From positions 1 through 10,293 of the forward strand of contig CAIUAO010000071.1 of assembly GCA_903897155.1 (NCBI GenBank): a DNA stretch of 10,293 nt. Direction: 5' to 3'. The position numbers and the translations under genes were made by a program. Below are positions 5,431-10,293 of this stretch, piece after piece. Under the pieces are notes generated by a model that saw nothing but the letters and a program-made list of their open reading frames with translations, ran no database searches and had not been told where the DNA came from. Source of the stretch: an uncultured Actinomycetes bacterium. Its GTDB lineage: Bacteria; Actinomycetota; Actinomycetes; Nanopelagicales; Nanopelagicaceae. Each line of letters starts with the position of its first letter. The stretch's first letter is position 1.

Positions 5431-7251
5431 ATGTGCGGCATTGTCGGATACACCGGTAAGGCACAAGCACTCAGTCCTGTTCTTGAAGGCCTTCGTCGTT
5501 TGGAATACCGCGGATATGACTCTGCTGGAATTGCCCTCGTTGTTAAAAAGGGCGAACCACTCTGGATTGAAAAGCGTGCGGGCAAACTTTCTAATCTTGA
5601 AGATTCATTAGGGGATACAAAGCCCGATGCCCATAGCGGAATTGGCCATACACGCTGGGCAACACATGGCGGCCCAACAGATACAAATGCGCATCCTCAT
5701 TTAGATAATGAAGGAAAGCTTGCGCTGATACATAATGGAATTATTGAAAATTATGTTGAACTGCGTGCAATTCTTGAAAAGCGCGGACACGTTTTTAAGT
5801 CAGAGACAGATACTGAATCTGTCGTGCATTTGCTCAGCGATGCTCGTAAGGAGCACAAAGGTGACTTAGCAGCAGCGATGCGGGATGTATGCGCACAGCT
5901 TCGTGGCTCATTTACTTTGCTTGCCATTCACTCAGATGAGCCAGGAAGAATTGTTGGCGCACGAAGAAATTCCCCACTTGTTGTTGGCGTAGGAGATGGA
6001 GAGAATTTCCTTGCCTCTGATGTTTCGGCGTTTATTTCACATACAAAGCGCGCACTTGAACTAGGCCAAGATGAAGTGGTTGATATTACAGATTCAAAAA
6101 TTACGGTTACTGATTTATCTGGCAAAGTCCTTAAGCCACGTGAGTATGAAATTTCATGGGATGCATCAGCAGCTGAGCGCGGAGGCTTTCCCCACTTTAT
6201 GCTCAAGGAAATCTACGAGCAACCAAAGTCAATTGCAGATACTTTAATTGGTCGCACAGCAGGGTTAGATACTGAAATCACTGCAGGAATTGATCTTGAA
6301 GGTATTTCAAAAGTTGTCATTATTGCTTGCGGTACTGCCTATCACGCAGGCTTAGTTGGCAAGTATGCAATTGAGAAGTGGGCAAATGTCCCAGTAGATG
6401 TTGAATTAGCATCTGAATATCGTTACCGCGAACCATCTGTAGATAAAAGCACTCTTGTTATTCCAATTTCACAATCTGGTGAAACTATGGACACCTTGAT
6501 GGCGATGCGTTATGCACGCACACACGGCGCCAGGATATTTGCAGTCTGCAATACAAATGGATCAACCATTCCTCGTGAGTCAGATGCAGTGCTTTATACC
6601 CATGCTGGTCCAGAAATTGCTGTTGCTTCAACAAAAGCATTCACTGCTCAGCTCATCGCGATGTATCTCATTGCTCTGCACCTTGGAAAAGTTCGTGGAG
6701 TCATTGATAAGAAATTTACAGATGAAATGAGCACCGAACTTGCGCAGTTGCCAGCAAAAGTTGAGCAAATACTTGAAACAGTTGAACCTCTTCGCGAACT
6801 CACTCGTAAATTTAAAGATGCAGGATCGATGCTCTTTTTGGGTAGAAATGTTGGGTACCCAACAGCTTTAGAAGGCGCTCTCAAGCTTAAAGAGCTTGCC
6901 TATATGCATGCTGAAGGATTTGCTGGCGGGGAACTCAAGCATGGTCCAATCGCTCTGATTGATCAGGGAACTGCAGTAATTGCTGTCATGCCAACTTCTA
7001 CTTCACCGCTCTATGAAAAGATGGCAAGCAACGTTCAGGAAGTTAAAGCCCGTGGGGCAATTGTGATTGCAGTTGGCGATGTTGATCTAGAAAGTGCTGC
7101 ACACAACATCCGTATTCCTTCTTCACATGACTTTTTACAGCCGGTGTTGGCAGTTGTTCCTCTTCAAGTTATTGCATATGAGATGGCGGTTGCAAGGGGC
7201 AATGATGTTGATCAACCTCGTAACCTTGCCAAGTCGGTGACTGTTGAATGA
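5431..7251 (+). CDS. glmS: Glutamine--fructose-6-phosphate aminotransferase (isomerizing)
   Basis: GlmS makes glucosamine-6-phosphate from fructose-6-phosphate using glutamine nitrogen, the entry step to amino-sugar and peptidoglycan synthesis. The 606-residue product is full length. The N-terminal Ntn glutaminase domain begins MCGIVGYTG. C2 becomes the N-terminal nucleophile after Met removal, and the domain includes RRLEYRGYDSAGIA (22-35), HTRWATHG (73-80) and HNGIIEN (101-107). Two SIS sugar-binding domains follow. The first spans about 285-415 with CGTAYHAG (300-307) and the phosphate-binding SQSGETMDT (348-356). The second spans about 460-595 with the conserved ELAYMHAEGFAGGELKHGP (488-506). 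The tail DVDQPRNLAKSVTVE carries the family's conserved C-terminus. Its stop overlaps the next start by ATGA, so translation is probably coupled to the PAP2 gene. Confidence 0.98.
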   Translation: MCGIVGYTGKAQALSPVLEGLRRLEYRGYDSAGIALVVKKGEPLWIEKRAGKLSNLEDSLGDTKPDAHSGIGHTRWATHGGPTDTNAHPHLDNEGKLALIHNGIIENYVELRAILEKRGHVFKSETDTESVVHLLSDARKEHKGDLAAAMRDVCAQLRGSFTLLAIHSDEPGRIVGARRNSPLVVGVGDGENFLASDVSAFISHTKRALELGQDEVVDITDSKITVTDLSGKVLKPREYEISWDASAAERGGFPHFMLKEIYEQPKSIADTLIGRTAGLDTEITAGIDLEGISKVVIIACGTAYHAGLVGKYAIEKWANVPVDVELASEYRYREPSVDKSTLVIPISQSGETMDTLMAMRYARTHGARIFAVCNTNGSTIPRESDAVLYTHAGPEIAVASTKAFTAQLIAMYLIALHLGKVRGVIDKKFTDEMSTELAQLPAKVEQILETVEPLRELTRKFKDAGSMLFLGRNVGYPTALEGALKLKELAYMHAEGFAGGELKHGPIALIDQGTAVIAVMPTSTSPLYEKMASNVQEVKARGAIVIAVGDVDLESAAHNIRIPSSHDFLQPVLAVVPLQVIAYEMAVARGNDVDQPRNLAKSVTVE

Positions 7252-7922
7252 CATGGGGATCACTTGCGATTTATAGAAAGCAAGAGCGCGATAAGGCATT
7301 AAAAATCTCTCTTGGTCTCTTCGCTGCTTTTCTCATTACAACAGAACAAGTCTTAACAAAAGGTTTCTTGTATACAGCCGACCACAAGATCAAAGCTATT
7401 AAGCACCACACATTTAAAGGTTTACCCAGCCATGCATTGCTCGCCCTAGATGATTTAGGCCTGCGCAGCTTCACCGCTACATGCTTACTGATTACCGCTG
7501 TAATTATTGGGTATCGCTTTAAGTCGTGGAGGCCCGTAAATCTTTCGCTGCTTTCACTTCTGCTACTCAACGGTGTCGTAGGTTTATCAAAACTAATATT
7601 TGGCCGCACTAAGCCTCGCCTACAGATGGATCTACTACATGAGGGCGGTCTTTCATATCCAAGTGGTCACGCAGCAAATGCGCTGCTGACCTGGGGAATG
7701 CTGGCATATTTAATATACCGATACACACTTATTGGTAAAAAACTCCGCCACCTTCTATATGCGGGCATCGCACTTGTAACGACAACAGTCTGCATCGTCT
7801 CTTTAATTCGAAATACACATTGGTTTTCAGATCTTCTAGGTGGAGTCTTTTTAGGAGGCGCAATCCTTGTCTTTCTTGTGGCGCTAGATCGAGGCTGGGC
7901 ATCTGAAAGGCAACCATCATGA
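7248..7922 (+). CDS. Membrane PAP2-family phosphatase, variant active-site motifs
   Basis: This is a 224-residue polytopic membrane protein of the PAP2 (type 2 phosphatidic acid phosphatase) superfamily, which removes phosphate from lipid phosphates or pyrophosphates. Hydrophobic segments lie at about 18-36, 76-89, 97-116, 143-158, 168-186 and 196-213. Motif C1 reads K115-LIFGRT-K122-P123 where the consensus is KX6RP, so the arginine is a lysine. C2 is intact, PSGH at 138-141. C3 keeps the catalytic histidine and aspartate (HWFSD, H191 and D195). The expected arginine six residues before the histidine is S185, although R188 lies nearby. The start overlaps the glmS stop (ATGA), and the end overlaps acpS in the same way. 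Its place among envelope genes suggests undecaprenyl-pyrophosphate or another lipid-phosphate as substrate, but the substrate is not determined. I do not assign a gene symbol. Confidence 0.85.
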   Translation: MTWGSLAIYRKQERDKALKISLGLFAAFLITTEQVLTKGFLYTADHKIKAIKHHTFKGLPSHALLALDDLGLRSFTATCLLITAVIIGYRFKSWRPVNLSLLSLLLLNGVVGLSKLIFGRTKPRLQMDLLHEGGLSYPSGHAANALLTWGMLAYLIYRYTLIGKKLRHLLYAGIALVTTTVCIVSLIRNTHWFSDLLGGVFLGGAILVFLVALDRGWASERQPS

Positions 7923-8263
7923 TCGATGGAATCGGCATTGATGTAGTAGATATTGCGCGCTTTGAAGAATCATTAGTGCGCACCCCCGCACTTAAAGAGA
8001 GAATCTTTACAAGCAGAGAAGCACAGCTAAAGATGTCATCTCTTGCCGCGCGCTTTGCCGCCAAAGAAGCACTCGCTAAAGCACTGAACGCAAAAGATAT
8101 CTTCACCTGGCACGATGCTGAAGTTATTAATGAAGAGAGCGGCAAACCTGCTTTTATCTTTACAGGAGCTATTGCCGAGAGAATTGATGGCGCAACTGTT
8201 CACCTCACACTTTCCCATGACGCAGGCATTGCATCAGCCATGGTCATTATTGAGAGGATCTAA
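7919..8263 (+). CDS. acpS: Holo-[acyl-carrier-protein] synthase
   Basis: AcpS transfers 4'-phosphopantetheine from coenzyme A to the conserved serine of apo-ACP, activating it for fatty acid synthesis. The 114-residue product is slightly shorter than usual (about 120-130). It begins MIDGIGIDVVDIARF, with metal-binding D8. It contains the second motif ARFAAKEALAKAL (44-56), whose E50 completes the magnesium site. It ends with HLTLSHDAGIASAMVIIE, the conserved final strand region. The start overlaps the PAP2 stop by 4 nt (ATGA), and the next gene begins 2 nt after its stop, so it is part of a coupled operon. AcpS between glmS and alr is a usual actinobacterial arrangement. Confidence 0.96.
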   Translation: MIDGIGIDVVDIARFEESLVRTPALKERIFTSREAQLKMSSLAARFAAKEALAKALNAKDIFTWHDAEVINEESGKPAFIFTGAIAERIDGATVHLTLSHDAGIASAMVIIERI

Positions 8264-8265
8264 TT

Positions 8266-9366
8266 GTGCGCGCCGTTGTTGAAGTAAACCTCAAAGCGAT
8301 TGATCACAATATTAAGCAGATCAAATCACTGACCAAATCAGAGATTCTTGCTGTTGTTAAAGCAGATGCATATGGACATGGCTTACTTCCTGTTGCAAAG
8401 CAAGCACTCACATCTGGAGCAAGTTGGCTGGGCGTAGCGCTCCTTGAAGAGGCTTTAGCCCTGCGCGCTGGTGGAATTACTGCGCCAGTTATTGCTTGGC
8501 TTACACCTCCAGGAGAAGATTTCGCTGGCGCACTTGCAGGACACATTGATCTCTCTGTTTCATCCATCTCACTTTTTGAAGAGATATTAGGTGCCGCAAA
8601 AGTTTCAGGGATTAAACCAAGGCTTCATTTTGAAATTGATACAGGCATGCGCCGTGGCGGAGTACTAGGTGAGTGGAGTGATTTCCTTGCCTTTGCGAAA
8701 GAACATGCAAGTGAATATGAATTAGTAGGGGTGTGGTCTCACTTTGCTAGGGCTGATGAACCTGATTCAACATTTAACGCACATCAAGAGAATAATTTCG
8801 AGCTAAAGCTTGCCGATATCAGGCTTGCTGGACTTAGCCCAAAGATCGTTCACCTTTCAAATTCAGCGGCAACAATTACTAACTCTGCAGCCCACCACAT
8901 GATGGTTCGTGTGGGAATTGCGATGTATGGACTGAGCCCAGATGTAAATACTCTAGGTACTTCGAAGGATCTTCACCTCATTCCGGCGATGAGCGTTAAA
9001 GCAAAGATTCATTTAGTAAAGAGTGCTAAAAAAGGTGAAGCTGTTGGCTACGGTGGAACGGCGTTACTGAGCGCCGATTCAAAGCTAGGCGTCATTGTTA
9101 TGGGTTATGCAGACGGTCTGCCACGCAGTGCATCTAACATCACTGGCGTCATGCATGATTCAAAGAGGGCGCCACTTATTGGCCGAGTATCTATGGACCA
9201 ATGTGTTGTCGATTTAGGCGCAGACTCAACAGCAAAAGCTGGAGATTATGTAACTATTTTTGGTCCAGATGGATATAGCGCAGATGACTGGGGCAAAGCA
9301 TCTGGAACTATTAACTATGAGATCACCACTCGCATTGCAACACGGGTGCCGCGGATCTACACATGA
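8266..9366 (+). CDS. alr: Alanine racemase, PLP-dependent
   Basis: Alr interconverts L- and D-alanine and supplies D-alanine for the peptidoglycan stem peptide. The 366-residue product has the expected two-domain layout. An N-terminal TIM barrel carries the PLP-binding motif AVVKADAYGHG (29-39, lysine K32). Within it are FEIDTGMRRGG (122-132), HLSNSAA (196-202) and RVGIAMYG (215-222). The C-terminal beta domain holds the second catalytic residue, Y262, in VGYGGT (260-265). It also has MGYADGLPR (279-287) and GRVSMDQCVVDLG (306-318). The GTG start at 8266 follows the acpS stop by 2 nt, with AGAGGA within the acpS end as Shine-Dalgarno. A TTG two bases earlier is out of frame. The stop overlaps tsaE by ATGA. 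The hydrate-repair (nnr) gene often found between acpS and alr is absent. Confidence 0.97.
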   Translation: MRAVVEVNLKAIDHNIKQIKSLTKSEILAVVKADAYGHGLLPVAKQALTSGASWLGVALLEEALALRAGGITAPVIAWLTPPGEDFAGALAGHIDLSVSSISLFEEILGAAKVSGIKPRLHFEIDTGMRRGGVLGEWSDFLAFAKEHASEYELVGVWSHFARADEPDSTFNAHQENNFELKLADIRLAGLSPKIVHLSNSAATITNSAAHHMMVRVGIAMYGLSPDVNTLGTSKDLHLIPAMSVKAKIHLVKSAKKGEAVGYGGTALLSADSKLGVIVMGYADGLPRSASNITGVMHDSKRAPLIGRVSMDQCVVDLGADSTAKAGDYVTIFGPDGYSADDWGKASGTINYEITTRIATRVPRIYT

Positions 9367-9782
9367 AAATCAATAGCCCAGAGGAGATGTTTGAACTGGG
9401 CAAAAGAATTGGATCCAAACTACAAGCAGGTGATGTAATTCTTCTGCGCGGTGAACTTGGCGCAGGCAAAACAGCGCTCACGCGGGGTATTGGTACATCA
9501 CTTGGCATCGATGATGTTTCATCACCCACCTTTGTTATTTCAAAGATTTATCAAGGCGGGCGCGTACCCCTTATTCATGTCGATGCCTATCGTTTAATGG
9601 GAAGTGAACTTGCAGGGTTTGATGATTTAGATCTTGAATCACGTATTCCAACATCAATCACCGTTGTTGAGTGGGGCGATGGTTTTGTCCAGCGAATTGC
9701 AGATAAATTTATTACGGTAGCAATTAGTTTTGGTAAGTCAGATTCTGAGCGCATTGTTGAGATAGAAAGCTTGGAACTATGA
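9363..9782 (+). CDS. tsaE: tRNA threonylcarbamoyladenosine biosynthesis ATPase TsaE
   Basis: TsaE is the ATPase of the bacterial t6A machinery. It works with TsaB and TsaD to attach threonylcarbamoyl to A37 of ANN-decoding tRNAs. The 139-residue product is a single P-loop domain. The Walker A motif GELGAGKT lies at 30-37, followed by the switch-like SSPTF (53-57), HVDAYRL (72-78) with D74, and VVEWGD (101-106). This order is diagnostic of the family. The start overlaps the alr stop (ATGA), and the stop overlaps tsaB in the same way, so the genes are probably translationally coupled. The alr-tsaE-tsaB order is common in actinobacteria. Confidence 0.96.
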   Translation: MKINSPEEMFELGKRIGSKLQAGDVILLRGELGAGKTALTRGIGTSLGIDDVSSPTFVISKIYQGGRVPLIHVDAYRLMGSELAGFDDLDLESRIPTSITVVEWGDGFVQRIADKFITVAISFGKSDSERIVEIESLEL

Positions 9783-10293
9783 CAATAATCCTTGCCATTG
9801 ATACATCAACAGATCGCACTAGCGTTGGCATTATTGAAAACGGTGAACTCATTATTCAACTCCATCATGATGATCCACTTGGCCACGGCGCAGTGTTACC
9901 TGGGTTAGTCAAAGATGCTCTCGCTCGAGAAAATAAAATTGACCACGTTGCTATTGGAATGGGTCCTGGACCTTTTACTGGGCTTCGTGTGGGAATTGCA
10001 TTTGGGCAGTGCTTTGCGACTGCTCGCAATATCCCCTGGATTGGCGTTGATTCATTGGCGGCGCTAGCTACCGAACATGATGATGCAGAGTTCATTGTTG
10101 CCATTGACGGACGCCGTAGAGAGTTTTTCTGTAGCCACTATGCGGGCGGGAAATTACTCGCCCCATCGCGCGTCATGCAACGGGAGTCTCTTGCAGAACT
10201 TTCTATTCCTGTTTATTACGGAAGTCCAAAGACGAGTGCGATTGCAGATTTATCACTCACGCAAGCCTCAATCCTTGAACCAATCTATATTCG
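9779..10293 (+). CDS. tsaB: TsaB, t6A biosynthesis protein (3' end outside window)
   Basis: This frame is open from the ATG at 9779 to the window end, 171 complete codons with no stop. TsaB is the inactive ASKHA-fold partner that dimerises with TsaD for t6A37 synthesis. The N-terminus MTIILAIDTSTDRTSVGI is the family's phosphate-loop-like start. GPGPFTGLRVGIAFG (62-76) is the hallmark segment, usually GPGSFTGLR; here proline replaces serine. VAIDGRRREFF (107-117) corresponds to the DARR(G/K)EVY segment. EPIYIR at the edge resembles the PxYLR motif near the C-terminus, so only the last few dozen residues are probably missing. It overlaps tsaE by ATGA. rimI and tsaD would be the expected next genes. 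Confidence 0.93.
   Translation, partial: MTIILAIDTSTDRTSVGIIENGELIIQLHHDDPLGHGAVLPGLVKDALARENKIDHVAIGMGPGPFTGLRVGIAFGQCFATARNIPWIGVDSLAALATEHDDAEFIVAIDGRRREFFCSHYAGGKLLAPSRVMQRESLAELSIPVYYGSPKTSAIADLSLTQASILEPIYI

Noticed and set aside
7729..8145. Minus-strand 138-codon open frame opposite the PAP2-acpS junction
   Set aside because: It covers parts of two real, overlapping genes on the other strand. Its low-complexity Ser/Ala-rich translation is typical of an antisense shadow.
1..10293. CRISPR arrays, transposases, phage genes, toxin-antitoxin pairs, tRNAs
   Set aside because: I saw no direct-repeat arrays, no inverted-repeat-flanked insertions and no tRNA cloverleaf. The whole window is accounted for by conserved housekeeping genes on one strand with uniform codon style.

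Overview
The window is a compact, all-plus-strand stretch of bacterial core genes. It fits an actinobacterium with a small, streamlined genome and moderate-to-low GC. Three things support this. The order rpsD-rpoA-rplQ-truA-rplM-rpsI-glmM-glmS-acpS-alr-tsaE-tsaB is the usual actinobacterial arrangement as I know it. The protein sequences look actinobacterial: RpoA begins MLIAQRP, RplM begins with GTG as (V/M)RTFSPK, and RpsI has an N-terminal extension before its core. The genes are packed with gaps of 0-60 nt or 4-nt ATGA overlaps. Freshwater or marine Nanopelagicales-like (acI) lineages are a plausible source, but that is inference.

Layout: (1) 3-2066, the end of the S10/spc/alpha ribosomal cluster: S4, RNA polymerase alpha and L17. 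It closes with a strong intrinsic terminator at 2091-2121. (2) 2084-2947, truA, whose longest reading frame runs through that terminator. (3) 2955-4032, a promoter, a leader of about 100 nt with small hairpins, and the L13-S9 pair. (4) 4063-7251, glmM and glmS, which together lead from fructose-6-phosphate to glucosamine-1-phosphate for peptidoglycan. (5) 7248-10293, a tightly overlapping series: a membrane PAP2-family phosphatase, holo-ACP synthase (acpS), alanine racemase (alr), tsaE, and tsaB cut off by the window end.

The genes join two themes. The first is translation and transcription machinery: S4, L17, L13, S9, RNA polymerase alpha, tRNA pseudouridine by TruA, and tRNA t6A by TsaE/TsaB. 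The second is cell-envelope precursor supply: GlmM and GlmS for amino sugars, Alr for D-alanine, AcpS for fatty acid synthesis, and possibly the PAP2 protein for lipid-carrier dephosphorylation. I see no CRISPR array, mobile element, tRNA, rRNA or phage gene.

I do not see a new multi-gene system here. The points worth a second look are regulatory: the terminator overlapping the 5' end of truA, a 9-codon leader ORF with alternative Shine-Dalgarno pairings before rpoA, and the rplM leader. There is also a PAP2 protein with non-canonical phosphate-binding motifs.
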